Shown piece by piece: positions 1 through 9,468 of a DNA stretch of 64,000 nucleotides (position 1 is its first letter; the number at the start of each line of letters is the position of its first letter). The notes under the pieces were generated by a model that saw only the letters and a program-made list of their open reading frames with translations, searched no databases and was not told the DNA's origin. This DNA is from Trichomonas vaginalis G3 (lineage: Eukaryota; Parabasalia; Trichomonadida; Trichomonadidae), in contig NC_067208.1 of the NCBI RefSeq assembly GCF_026262505.1, positions 16,315,962 to 16,379,961 on the forward strand, written 5' to 3'. Position numbers and translations under genes: made by a program.

Positions 1-528
1 ATCATGTGGATCCCGAAGGATGAAAATCTGCAAACATTCCCGAAGAAAAAAATTGACACACCAATGATGATGTTGTCGGTTTTTTGGGGCGTGAATGGCA
101 TCATCGCAATTGATATTCTTCAAAAACCTAATACGATGAATGTTCAGTATCTAATTGACAATGTTCTTACTCAAATTATCAATTCTGATGAGTTTGAGAA
201 ATCCAAACAACAAAAACAAAAGTTTGCAATTCATTTTGATAATTCAAGAGTTCACAAAAGTCATAAGGTAATGAATTACTTGGTGGAAAACAATGTCAAA
301 GTTGTTCCAAACCCAATTTATTCACCTGATATTGCACCCTCTGACTTTTATTTATTCGGCACGCTAAAAAAGAGAGCTGAAGGACGCGAATTCGCGAGTC
401 CAGATGATCTTGAAAATTTTGTAAGAGAGCAATTTGAGCAATTTTCTCATGATGATTTAAAGCGTGTCTTTCAAGCCTGGATCGATCGCTGCGAACGCGT
501 GATTGAATCCAATGGTGATAATATTTAA
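1..528 (+). CDS. mariner transposase, C-terminal part (partial)
   Basis: The frame is open at the window edge, so the N-terminal helix-turn-helix domain and the first catalytic Asp are not visible. The second catalytic Asp is in HFDNSRVHKS (codon at 238-240) and the third is in YSPDIAPSDFYLFG (codon at 343-345). They are 35 codons apart, giving the DD34D spacing of mariner rather than the DD34E of Tc1. The segment SVFWGVNGIIAIDIL ahead of them also matches the family. The visible part has no stop before TAA at 528, so the copy may be intact, although the rest must be read outside the window. The protein would cut and paste the element at TA sites. Confidence 0.88.
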   Translation: MMWIPKDENLQTFPKKKIDTPMMMLSVFWGVNGIIAIDILQKPNTMNVQYLIDNVLTQIINSDEFEKSKQQKQKFAIHFDNSRVHKSHKVMNYLVENNVKVVPNPIYSPDIAPSDFYLFGTLKKRAEGREFASPDDLENFVREQFEQFSHDDLKRVFQAWIDRCERVIESNGDNI

Positions 529-608
529 ATAAACTTTATATATATGTAACTTGTTTATTTCTATTCGCAGTATTCAGGTTTGTGCTAAACACACCTTTGG
601 ACACCCTA
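1..608 (+). mobile_element. mariner (DD34D) DNA transposon, 3' part
   Basis: The left edge of the window cuts this element, so only the 3' half of its transposase and its right end are seen. The right end reads TTTGGACACCC followed by TATATA, which fits a mariner inverted terminal repeat ending at a TA target site, at about 607-610. The left inverted repeat is outside the window. Directly beyond the right end the sequence continues as Polinton integrase on the minus strand, so the mariner appears to have jumped into the Polinton. T. vaginalis is known to carry many nearly identical mariners (Tvmar1). Whether this is that family needs an alignment. Confidence 0.85.
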
Positions 609-1845
609 TATATCTAACAAATTCAGCTATTGTGTCAAATCTTCGTCTTCTTTTTGTCATTGATTTATCAGTTTTTCCATAATCGAGATGAATCAAAACT
701 TTATCCCCTTGTTTAAAATTCATGAGCCTCGAATTAATTTGTTCACGTTTAACATCATTTAACCTTTCCATTTGCTTTCTAATATATTCCCATTCTTTTG
801 AAATATCATTTTTCATTTCCACTGGTTTCATGTTTATAGTTCTATGCCATGTATTATTGTAATAATATACTAACTGCTGTATGATGGAGTCATGATTTCC
901 ATCCCAGTATATCTGACCGTTAACCCCTAACGCATCTCTAAGAGTTCTCATTACCGCATCAACTATTTTATTATGAAACGTATATGGAGAGGATGAAAAG
1001 TAAAAATTAATTTGTGGGAAATAATGAGCCATAGCTGCCTGAAATCCTTTATCACCATCACCCCTTATATTATCTACTCTTTCATGATCTAGTAAGTATT
1101 GTATAGCTCTTCTTGTTTCCTGTTCTGTTTTCCCTTTCACCGGAATGCAATATAAATATCTGGTGTTAATGTTAATGGCAAATAAATAAGTAACGTTTCC
1201 TTTTGAATATTCTAAATGATCGATTTTGTATGAATATGGATATGGTGCAAATGAAGGGCGACTAAATTTTTCCTTTAACGGTTGAATTTTCGGGTCAGTT
1301 GGTTTATTTAATATTTTGAAATCCTTTTTAAAATCTTTTTGCTTCTTTAATGTTTGAAATGGATATAATAAAGTGAATGATGAAGGATTAACTGAAGGAG
1401 GAGGTACTACCGTTGGAGGTTTTGGTATTGCAAGTGATTTAATTTTATCTGCTTTGATTTTGGATGATGAAGTTTTGGATTTCATTCCTCCTTTCATTAA
1501 TTCTGGATGTATTCTATTCATTTGTTTTAAATATGCTGTATATAAAGGTTTGATATACTTTCCCGCTTCGAGTTTATGTTGAAGGATGAATTCCAAAAGT
1601 TGATCTTCATTTAAAAGTCGGGCTGAATATGGTTTAACTAATGAATCATAAATTAAAGCTTGTGCATCATTTATGGTCTGAAGGACCTGGGCGTTTTGCA
1701 CCTTTAGCTGTTGAACATTTGCTACTTTCTCTTTTGGTGTTGTTTTCGGCTTTTTCTTCTTTGGCTTTTGCGGCTCAGGATTATATAATTTATATAATTC
1801 ATCAATATCTTCTTCTGTTAATACTTTATTTTTGAAATCTTTCAA
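609..1845 (-). CDS. Polinton integrase (part of fossil element)
   Basis: This frame encodes an rve-type (RNase H fold) integrase. The core can be seen around YSYKIDHLEYSKGNVTYLF and the GDGDKGF segment, followed by HNKIVDAVMRTLRDALG. The N-terminal third is Lys/Pro-rich and low in complexity. In Polintons the enzyme inserts the element into the genome. The distal end of the frame runs into the mariner boundary, so the last residues before its stop near 574 are mariner-derived. Its neighbour on the same strand is the polymerase gene, about 0.4 kb away. It is treated as part of a fossil element. Confidence 0.85.
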
Positions 1846-2269
1846 TTGTTTAAGTTGTGATTTAGTTTTCCCTTTGTATATTCATTATTTTTAATTTTGT
1901 CTTTAATTTTAGAAATTATTTTATCATGATATTTCAAAATTTCATTTTTATAATATGGATAATAATAATCCATATCATCACCCGTATATATTGTTATTAT
2001 GTTTTTGGAGATATGCTTTTAAATCGTAATAATCAAGAAAATTTTGATTAAATACTAAATCATCAATTAAAATTTCTAAATCTACATTATCCATTTATAT
2101 AAAAATAAAATAAATGTTTTAAGGGTGCCCACCTCTTTGAATCATAGTATCAAAACCATTATTTACATATTGAATCACATTATTAACGGTTCCTTTTGTC
2201 TCTTCTGTAGCATTTTATTAAAAATAAAATTTTAAATTCATGACTCAACCCCTACGTTTTTAAATTGTA

Positions 2270-5200
2270 TTAAATAAATGGCATACAACATCCATTTTCA
2301 CAACATACAGCCTTAGTGTGTGCTCCTGTTAATGCAGTCTTACCGATTGTTAAGCGAGTCATTGACCCGTTTTTAAGTTGTAAATTAATATTCTGACCAT
2401 CAAATATCACTTTATCATTTATTATATCCAAATAATTTTTAGGTGTTAATTGTTTATTTTGTCGTAAACTAACACCTTTCATTTTTTGTGCAATCTTTTT
2501 AAAATCACTTCCATCAATTGAACCGTTGAATGATGTATAACACTTAGGACATAAAGCAACCATGTTATCACCTTGTTTCTCAATTGCTAAACCCAATAAC
2601 TTCTTCTCATGTGCTTTTTCTTCAGTTTTATTCTTTAATTTAGGTTTAAATTTCTCATCAAAACAGAAGAAATCAAAAGGTGCGAATTTGAAAATGTTTT
2701 TATCATAAAATTGTTTATCGGTAACAATTGCTTGAAATGCTTGAGTGTTAGGAAGATTTGGATCGCCAGCGATTGCCCAATAAGATGAATCAGTATCACC
2801 TTCAATGAAATGAAAACGATTAACATTCATGCATTTATACATAAAATCATAAATGAAAACCAAATACCAGTATTTAGCATTATCTAAAGTGAAGAATGCC
2901 TCTTGTAAACATGTATCACATCTATAAAATCTATCTTTGAGCATCACTTGATACGTATCCTCTCCTATTTCTCTTATGTTTTTAAACTTATTTGACATAC
3001 ATGCAACGCGTGCCTTCTGTGCATTCATTATTTTAGTCTTTGCGTAATTTTGTGTATTCATTGCATCGTAACCATATGATCCATTAAGCGAAATCTTGCA
3101 AAATAAACTTTTTCCTTTATTTCCTTCTAATTCAGCCTTTTGTCTTTCGTTCATAAATTCGTTCGCAAATTCATTAAAACAAGTGTTTTTAGTAAATGTT
3201 AAAATTGATTGAATATCATCGATGATAAAATGAAATCTGTCTATTAGATACCAAAGATAATAAGAAGAAAATGGTTGATATTGGTTGTGTGTTGATGCTA
3301 ACTGAGTTAATTTCCTCTGTTTCTGGTCAACTGGTAGATTGTTTGATTTCATGTAATTATACATAAAACTGCCAATTGTTTTTTCATCTGTGATAATATC
3401 TAAGCTTCTTATTATCGGTAAAAAGTTTATGTAATCATTAATGTATTTTTCATCAATGTGACCCTTTACTTCAGCCACGAATAAAGTATTTTTCTTTCTA
3501 ATAATTCCCAGTGCTTTTGCTTTCTTTGTTGCTGTATCACAAATGATAACACCATTCAATCTTCCCGGCATATACATTTTATGGTCAGTATATTGAATGA
3601 AATCATGAGGATTAGATGAAAATGATGAAGGATATAATGAATTAAAATCAACACCAACGAAATGAGTCATAATGTTGGTGGTGTCCTCATTTGATACAGT
3701 TTTAGTTTCTGGACTATATGAAAGTTTATTAATGTGCGTGATTCCTTTAAGATTTACTCTATGTTGAACATTTGATAAACCACCAGTAATTCCATTACGG
3801 AGAATGTGATAAGCTTCAACTGAATCTAAAGTCATTGGTAAATTATTTTTTAATGCATAATTTCTTAAATTGATTCTTAAACGTTGAACATCTTCATCTT
3901 TATTTGATTTTACGACATTGCAATAACAACACATTAACTGACAATTTTCTTTGGTATGTGGTTTTTCATTATCGATTCTATCCAATGTTGGTTTATTTGC
4001 ATATGTAAACGCTTTACCACACATTTTGCATTTAGATGAAAGGATTAAATCGTGATAGTATTGAAAATCATCCATTGAAACATTATTTTTAGTATCTCTT
4101 TCTGCTTTTTCATCTTGTTTCTTATATGATTCAATTTTATATTTCCAATACTTTTTCGTTAATTCAAAACTTGATTCTATCTCTTCCTCAGGATATTTTT
4201 CATTAGGATTAAAGTCTTTATATGCTAAAGCGTAACGAATCATTGAAGCATTCGATGATAAAGAAAGATTATGAAGCGTGTCAATTTTATAAACAAATGT
4301 TTCTTCAATAATTTTATCGATTGGGTCAATCATAATTTCAACATCTTTATTGCAATAATGAATAAAATATTCTAATCTATTCTTAAAATTTTTAGCATCA
4401 TTGAGATATATTTGATAATCACTATCTGATATAGTTTCTTGAGTTAATGCTGAATAAAATGAATCTTGAGTGAATGGTTCCACTTTATATAATTCTTCTT
4501 CGTAATTCTCCCACGTGATGAATTGATAAGGGAAAAAGGATTTAACACGTGATTTATTGTTTCCGAAATCTTGAGTGAATTGGTCTAATGTCCCACCCGC
4601 TATATAATTTCTGATGTCAATAAATCTCAATTCATATGGAACGTTTGTTTTCTTTACAATGATTTGCTTAAATTGTGAAGATGAACCCAGCATTGATTTT
4701 ATTTTCCATTTTGCAGTGTTTAAATCACGAAGAATTAAATTTAAATCAAACTTTCCCGAATTAAAACCTATGATATTCACTTTATTGAATTCCTCATCTA
4801 GAAGTTCTTTCAATGCTTCCTTCTGTTTTTCATTTAATGTATGAGACAAAGTCCCCACCGTTTGCGGCTTCAATAATTCTTCATATTGTTCAATATTTGA
4901 TTTAGCAACTAATGAACAGGTTGAAAATAAAAACTCAATCCAATCAGAAATAAAAGAATCACTCGAAGTTAAGCAAAAATTCCTCGTATATGTTTTATCA
5001 TTTAATTTAACCGTTGATGACACCATGAATGGTTTTAAGTAAGCATTCAAAGTTGCACACTCAGAAAGTTGTAATTCTTCTTTAGTCTCTAATGTTTCAA
5101 AGTCAAAAGTAATATAATATCTTGTCGGTTTATAATATTTCTGCAAATTGTGAGCTAATAACCACTGATATATCTTCTGTTTCGTAATATGTGGTGCATA

Positions 5201-5737
5201 TGGTTGCTGTGTCTTTTGCAATTGAACGTCTTGAATTAATCTCCCATTATTTTCTTTACATTTCTCACAATGCTTTAAAAATCTTCTTTGGTTTTTCCTT
5301 TCTGGATCATCGCGGATAGAATAAACTTCTTCTTTACAATATGGACAAACTTTATAGCCGGTGAGTGCTTCAACGTCTGTTATTCTGTCAGCGTGAAGTT
5401 TTCCACATGGACTCTGTGTTAATAAAATATTTACTGTTTCAAATTCTGGATCTATCATTATTGATTCCACTAATGGAAAGTCTACCTTATTTATGTCCAC
5501 GTCTTCTGGTTGAGGATCACAATAATAGAAATCAATATTAACATTTAACATTCTCGCTAATCTCTCACTTTCTGATGAAATGTCAAACCCTTCATATGCA
5601 TCTATTGTTTCATTTAAATAGCTCCTACGAGTTTTAGGATTAGCACCATCAGGAATGTTATAGAAGCGTTTAAATAACCTTCTACCTTCTGCTCTAATTT
5701 GATTATCATTCATTTTAGCTGTTCCGTTTTTGTTCAT
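2270..5737 (-). CDS. Polinton protein-primed family B DNA polymerase (part of fossil element)
   Basis: The 1155-codon frame has family B polymerase palm motifs in order: GVDFNSLYPSS (motif A), KISLNGSYGYDAMN (motif B) and EGDTDSSYW (motif C). An upstream exonuclease-like region includes TFDFETLE. A Cys-rich HNH-like block (CKMCGKAFTY, then CQLMCCYCN) sits in the middle, and Cys pairs near the N terminus suggest another zinc site. The length is usual for Polinton polymerases, which replicate the element with a protein primer. The frame looks whole in this window. Only the small unknown frame lies upstream of it before the edge of the element. Confidence 0.92.
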   Translation of the reverse strand: MNKNGTAKMNDNQIRAEGRRLFKRFYNIPDGANPKTRRSYLNETIDAYEGFDISSESERLARMLNVNIDFYYCDPQPEDVDINKVDFPLVESIMIDPEFETVNILLTQSPCGKLHADRITDVEALTGYKVCPYCKEEVYSIRDDPERKNQRRFLKHCEKCKENNGRLIQDVQLQKTQQPYAPHITKQKIYQWLLAHNLQKYYKPTRYYITFDFETLETKEELQLSECATLNAYLKPFMVSSTVKLNDKTYTRNFCLTSSDSFISDWIEFLFSTCSLVAKSNIEQYEELLKPQTVGTLSHTLNEKQKEALKELLDEEFNKVNIIGFNSGKFDLNLILRDLNTAKWKIKSMLGSSSQFKQIIVKKTNVPYELRFIDIRNYIAGGTLDQFTQDFGNNKSRVKSFFPYQFITWENYEEELYKVEPFTQDSFYSALTQETISDSDYQIYLNDAKNFKNRLEYFIHYCNKDVEIMIDPIDKIIEETFVYKIDTLHNLSLSSNASMIRYALAYKDFNPNEKYPEEEIESSFELTKKYWKYKIESYKKQDEKAERDTKNNVSMDDFQYYHDLILSSKCKMCGKAFTYANKPTLDRIDNEKPHTKENCQLMCCYCNVVKSNKDEDVQRLRINLRNYALKNNLPMTLDSVEAYHILRNGITGGLSNVQHRVNLKGITHINKLSYSPETKTVSNEDTTNIMTHFVGVDFNSLYPSSFSSNPHDFIQYTDHKMYMPGRLNGVIICDTATKKAKALGIIRKKNTLFVAEVKGHIDEKYINDYINFLPIIRSLDIITDEKTIGSFMYNYMKSNNLPVDQKQRKLTQLASTHNQYQPFSSYYLWYLIDRFHFIIDDIQSILTFTKNTCFNEFANEFMNERQKAELEGNKGKSLFCKISLNGSYGYDAMNTQNYAKTKIMNAQKARVACMSNKFKNIREIGEDTYQVMLKDRFYRCDTCLQEAFFTLDNAKYWYLVFIYDFMYKCMNVNRFHFIEGDTDSSYWAIAGDPNLPNTQAFQAIVTDKQFYDKNIFKFAPFDFFCFDEKFKPKLKNKTEEKAHEKKLLGLAIEKQGDNMVALCPKCYTSFNGSIDGSDFKKIAQKMKGVSLRQNKQLTPKNYLDIINDKVIFDGQNINLQLKNGSMTRLTIGKTALTGAHTKAVCCENGCCMPFI

Positions 5738-5786
5738 TTATGTAAGAATAAAAAATTAAAAAATAAATAAAAATAAACTTTATTTT

Positions 5787-6026
5787 TTAAAGCCCATAAA
5801 ATGAATTAAGAACACATAAATTTTTATCATCCGCGACGTGACGAATACATTTTAATTTACTCAAGAATGCGTACCCTGATACATTAAATCTAATTCCTGT
5901 CTTATTTAATTTCACAACTTTGAAAAGGAATGTATGAATAGCTATAAAATGATGAGAAGATGTTTTATGGGTTGCTTCCATTTTTTCTGAAATAAATGAA
6001 TAAATATAATGCTTATAAGTTTTCAT
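5787..6026 (-). CDS. Small frame of unknown function in the Polinton fossil
   Basis: This frame of about 79 codons lies just upstream of the polymerase on the same strand. I do not recognise it. It has no clear signal peptide, membrane segment or motif. Coding-like sequence seems to reach to about 6125, and beyond that no element sequence is evident. It is treated as part of the fossil element. Confidence 0.4.
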   Translation of the reverse strand: MKTYKHYIYSFISEKMEATHKTSSHHFIAIHTFLFKVVKLNKTGIRFNVSGYAFLSKLKCIRHVADDKNLCVLNSFYGL

Positions 6027-6125
6027 ATCTTTTATGTTCTTAATAACGAATGGTATAGACCTTTCAACTTCGTCTTCCTTCGGTGCTGTTCTTTCATATG
6101 AAACATTATAGAATATATCTTCAGA

Positions 6126-6827
6126 GAATCATCCATGAAGAATTCGGATAATCTTATCTAATCTTACTTGTTTGTGTAAATTATAGAATATTGTATTAGA
6201 TTTTCAAAACTTCATTTTTTTTCAGTTTTTTGTTAGTTATTTCTATGAGATAATGTAATAAGCGTAAGCATGATTACTGATCTACAAATTAATATTTTGG
6301 ATAAAATTTTTTGCTTTAAAATAAATTGCATCTGTAAGAACTCATTTCATGGAACTGATAGTAGTTCTCAATTTTCTCAGTATTTTTATTAGCAAGCTAC
6401 AAATTTCAAAGTAATTTCTGTTCAAATAATTTCAATTTTTCTATTATTGATACCCTCTGAGTTAAAAACTCGAATTGGTAATTGATTCATTCATTTTTAA
6501 TTTTAAAATAAAAAATTGAATGGATCTGTAGTATTTCACATAAAATTAATAATTTTACTCCAAATCAAAATCGTGGATGCACGACCACCTATTAAATTCA
6601 ATTGATTGAAAGAAAAACTTCTTGAAAATAATTTGAAATTTTAAAATGAAATACTTTAAGTACGCATATATTTATTTTCTATGCAATTCAATTTTGAACA
6701 TATGCGGTTATAAATTCAGAGAAATGTATCCAAAACCATCTATACAATATTGCGGGGTACTTATATATCAAATACTTATTGCAATTATCAAGTTTAAAAA
6801 AGAAGTTTATTTTTCGATTAGTTTCAA
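6126..6827. other. Intergenic, no gene seen
   Basis: This is AT-rich DNA between the Polinton edge and the first host gene. A 61-codon frame at 6646-6831 runs into the kinase-like gene in another frame and has no recognisable content. A TTTCAAATG context immediately precedes the ATG at 6828 and might serve as a degenerate initiator. Confidence 0.5.
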
Positions 6828-8042
6828 ATGACTTTAGAAGAGCTCAGTGGATACACCACCGTTGGTTCTTTCCAGCTCGAATCCCAAGTCTTTATTAATG
6901 AAAGATATGCAATCTGGAATGCGCACCATACAATTTCAAATCAAGAAGTTTCGGCTAAAATTTATTCAAAGCAATTTTTAGCAAAAGAACACAATCAAGA
7001 GTATTTCGAGAATGATATTTATTGCTTCAAGACATTTTATCATCCATTCATTGCAAGGTACATTCAACATTTTGAAGATGACAAATACGTTTATATAATA
7101 CTTGAACCAATGAAAGGAGGTCCATTTAAAGAGCTATTAGAAGCTAAGACACGCTGGAATGAAACCCAATCGCGCTCAATTTTCATTCAATTATTTATGG
7201 CTATTGAGTACATGCAAACAGCAATGGCTATGGTACACGGAAACATCTGTTTAGATGTTTTTATGGTTGATGAAAACAATTATATCAGATTGGTCGATTT
7301 TTGGGGCATCCAACCAATTAATAATTGTTCAAACAGTCAGACGCTTGTTTTTAACAAGATACCATTCCAAACACCAGAATATTTGAATACGGGCATTATA
7401 ACGCCATCAGCTGATATTTGGGCACTTGGTGTATTTTTATATTTTATTTGCGTTGGTTCATCTCCATTTTCAACGGATACAATTGAATCAGTTACAAAAA
7501 TGGATATTCTCTATCCATCGTTTTTGAGTGGACCGATCACTGATCTCCTCAAAAAATTAATTTCTCTTTCACCTGCTCACAGACTTAATTTCAGAGCGAT
7601 TAAAGAGCATCCATGGTTTGCTAAAACACAATACAGTCTTCTTACTCCATTTATGATCCAAAATGATGCATTTTCCATCGAAATTGCAGCAACCATTTGC
7701 AAATTCTCAGACACAGATAAATTACAAGCAGATCTTCTCGCTAATGAGCAAACGAATGAAGTAATTATATATCAAATTGCTAAAGCCATTGACCATGCAA
7801 ATCAAGTTCACAATGCCGTTGCTCATTGCGCGCTTACACCAAGCGAAAGCCGCAGAGTAAGCTTAGATAGTGATCATTCTTTACTGAAGTCACATTCTTT
7901 GTCTTCTTTCGGCTCAATGTCTTCTCCATCTTCATCAAACGATAAATTTAAAGTTAAGCCAGTTGCCTTGCAACTTTCTCGTCCTGTCCAAGTTGCTTCC
8001 CGTAGAGGTTCAAAGGTAATTCCTTCACTTCCAAAGATATGA
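6828..8042 (+). CDS. CAMK/SNF1-like protein pseudokinase
   Basis: The 404-residue protein has the fold marks of a Ser/Thr kinase: the ATP-anchoring Lys in VSAKIYSK (about K44), FKTFYHPFIARYIQHF (alpha-C to beta-4 region), YIILEPMKGG (hinge), TPEY (APE region) and ADIWALGVFLYFICVG (subdomain IX). The catalytic loop is degenerate. HRDLKPEN is replaced by HGNICLDV at about 137-144, so the catalytic Asp, Lys and Asn are missing. DFG reads DFWG at 157-160, and there is no glycine-rich loop. I infer a catalytically dead, scaffolding kinase. The C-terminal 100 residues are Ser-rich and basic (SHSLSSFGSMSSPSSS) and could be phosphorylated. The gene converges with the thioredoxin-fold gene to its right. 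Confidence 0.85.
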   Translation: MTLEELSGYTTVGSFQLESQVFINERYAIWNAHHTISNQEVSAKIYSKQFLAKEHNQEYFENDIYCFKTFYHPFIARYIQHFEDDKYVYIILEPMKGGPFKELLEAKTRWNETQSRSIFIQLFMAIEYMQTAMAMVHGNICLDVFMVDENNYIRLVDFWGIQPINNCSNSQTLVFNKIPFQTPEYLNTGIITPSADIWALGVFLYFICVGSSPFSTDTIESVTKMDILYPSFLSGPITDLLKKLISLSPAHRLNFRAIKEHPWFAKTQYSLLTPFMIQNDAFSIEIAATICKFSDTDKLQADLLANEQTNEVIIYQIAKAIDHANQVHNAVAHCALTPSESRRVSLDSDHSLLKSHSLSSFGSMSSPSSSNDKFKVKPVALQLSRPVQVASRRGSKVIPSLPKI

Positions 8043-8247
8043 ATTTTTTTTATTAATAAAAATACATTACATATGTTATCACACCAATTAATTAACTTTT
8101 TTTGACTATTATTGAACATTAATTATAGTTCAAATCAAATTTTGATTAATTTTTCAAAACTTTACAGTGAAATAGTGATGAAAATAGCAAATACATGGAA
8201 ACAATATATTTGATATATAACAAACAAGTTTTTTGAGAAATAATAAA

Positions 8248-9357
8248 TTACCAATATTGAACGAATTCACTTCTTTCAACCTTATCCATCATCCATAGGC
8301 AACATCTATGACATTTCCAATTTATGAGAAATGTTATTAAAACAAGAGTTGCAGCAAAAACTAGTGGCCATTTCGGATCTGTTTGGCGGTCATTCAGCAA
8401 TGAATTTGTTGTGATATTAGTTACAAATTTTATTGCGTTGGCCGGGTTCATTGCTTTTGTCATAACATAAGATATTCCTCTTGTTTTATCAATATATACT
8501 AAGTTTGATGATAACCTTCCGCTTGTGGGGATAAGTGTTTCTGCATTTGGATCTGAATCAAGGTCTATCCAGCCTAAATCTAGTTTTCCGCAAAATTTCG
8601 AAGATAAATCTTTGAGAATTTTCATTTCATTGGCAGTTATTTTTCCTTTTTTAACAATTAGTACGATTTGTTCATTTGCATTATAAGATATTACCTCTTT
8701 CATTGTATAATGGTGAGTATGAGAAAATCTGTTTTCGTAGATAAATTTTGTCATATTATAGTAGCGATATGGCCCGCGATAGCTTATAGAACATGATGTA
8801 CTATGGTATACTTTTAAAAAATTGCGAAATGAAGATTGAATGTAAAATTTGGACCCAAATGATTGTGCAGCAGAAGAAATACCTCTTTGAAGGCTATTAG
8901 TCATTAGAGAAGAGCAAACAAGAACGGAGAAATGGCTCAATGAAGCTTCATAATAAACATCTTTTGTAAATTGTTCTATTTGATCGTATTTCATGTGTAT
9001 ATTATCAAAAATGAACTTACTTATATCATTTACGTCGAAACTTCCCGTATATTTTTCTCTAATTTCGAGTAAAGAAGTTTTATATAAATAAATTTCGGGA
9101 AATTCGGTAATTTTATGCTCTAAACATAGTTGATAATTGTCACTACAGTTAATTAAAACGGCTTGGTATTCTTTATTTGCCTGATTATTCAATGTATCTG
9201 TGATATTTCGAACTATTAAAGAGGTTGTATCATCATTTATGATATAAGAGACCAATAACGGCGATATTACACTTGTCTGAATAAGTAATGATATATCCTT
9301 TACTATATTATGTCTTTTTTTAGAAAACGAAAAATATAGTAAAAGGAACAATATCAT
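8248..9357 (-). CDS. PDI-like thioredoxin-fold type I membrane protein, redox-inactive
   Basis: The 369-residue protein starts with a hydrophobic signal peptide (MILFLLLYFSFS). It has two thioredoxin-like regions: an N-terminal one with EFPEIYLYKT, EKYTGSFDVNDISKFI, and a later one with KLDLGWIDLDSDPNAETLIPTSGRLSSNLVYID. A C-terminal membrane segment (WPLVFAATLVLITFLINW) is followed by a short Cys/Lys cytosolic tail. The order resembles transmembrane PDI relatives of the ER, but no CXXC active site is present in either region, so I infer a chaperone or binding role rather than disulfide exchange. The ATG has an Inr-like TCATTTA directly upstream on the minus strand, which supports this start. 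Fold assignment is by pattern only. Confidence 0.6.
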   Translation of the reverse strand: MILFLLLYFSFSKKRHNIVKDISLLIQTSVISPLLVSYIINDDTTSLIVRNITDTLNNQANKEYQAVLINCSDNYQLCLEHKITEFPEIYLYKTSLLEIREKYTGSFDVNDISKFIFDNIHMKYDQIEQFTKDVYYEASLSHFSVLVCSSLMTNSLQRGISSAAQSFGSKFYIQSSFRNFLKVYHSTSCSISYRGPYRYYNMTKFIYENRFSHTHHYTMKEVISYNANEQIVLIVKKGKITANEMKILKDLSSKFCGKLDLGWIDLDSDPNAETLIPTSGRLSSNLVYIDKTRGISYVMTKAMNPANAIKFVTNITTNSLLNDRQTDPKWPLVFAATLVLITFLINWKCHRCCLWMMDKVERSEFVQYW

Positions 9358-9364
9358 TAAATGA
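9358..9364 (-). promoter_or_regulatory. Inr-like initiator of the PDI-like gene
   Basis: Read on the minus strand the sequence is TTCATTTAATG. The TCA(+1)TTTA lies immediately before the start codon. It matches the trichomonad initiator TCA+1Y(T/A) and implies a leader of only a few bases. Confidence 0.55.
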
Positions 9365-9468
9365 AGTCAATGATAAATAAATAAGAATTACATAATGATT
9401 AAAAACAAAATTTATTAACATTCATACAAAATTAAGTAGATTTTGATTGAAACAGATCAATCTTGAAT

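Larger units (their letters stand above)
609..6125 (-). mobile_element. Polinton/Maverick fossil, partial
   Basis: A minus-strand block carries a retroviral-type integrase next to a protein-primed family B DNA polymerase, the pair that defines Polintons (Mavericks). A third small frame follows near the right edge. The left part is interrupted by a mariner and cut by the window. Capsid, packaging ATPase and protease genes are not visible here, and they may lie to the left or be lost. Element-like sequence fades out near 6.1 kb, and I could not define a terminal inverted repeat or a target-site duplication. The polymerase region looks largely whole. The element as a whole looks broken, with the mariner insertion and perhaps one or two other breaks. 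The long open frames suggest a fairly recent insertion. Confidence 0.85.

Noticed and set aside
2119-2128. TTAAGGGTGC inside the Polinton as the end of a separate inserted element
   Set aside because: No matching inverted end was found in the neighbourhood. It is kept only as a single signature site.
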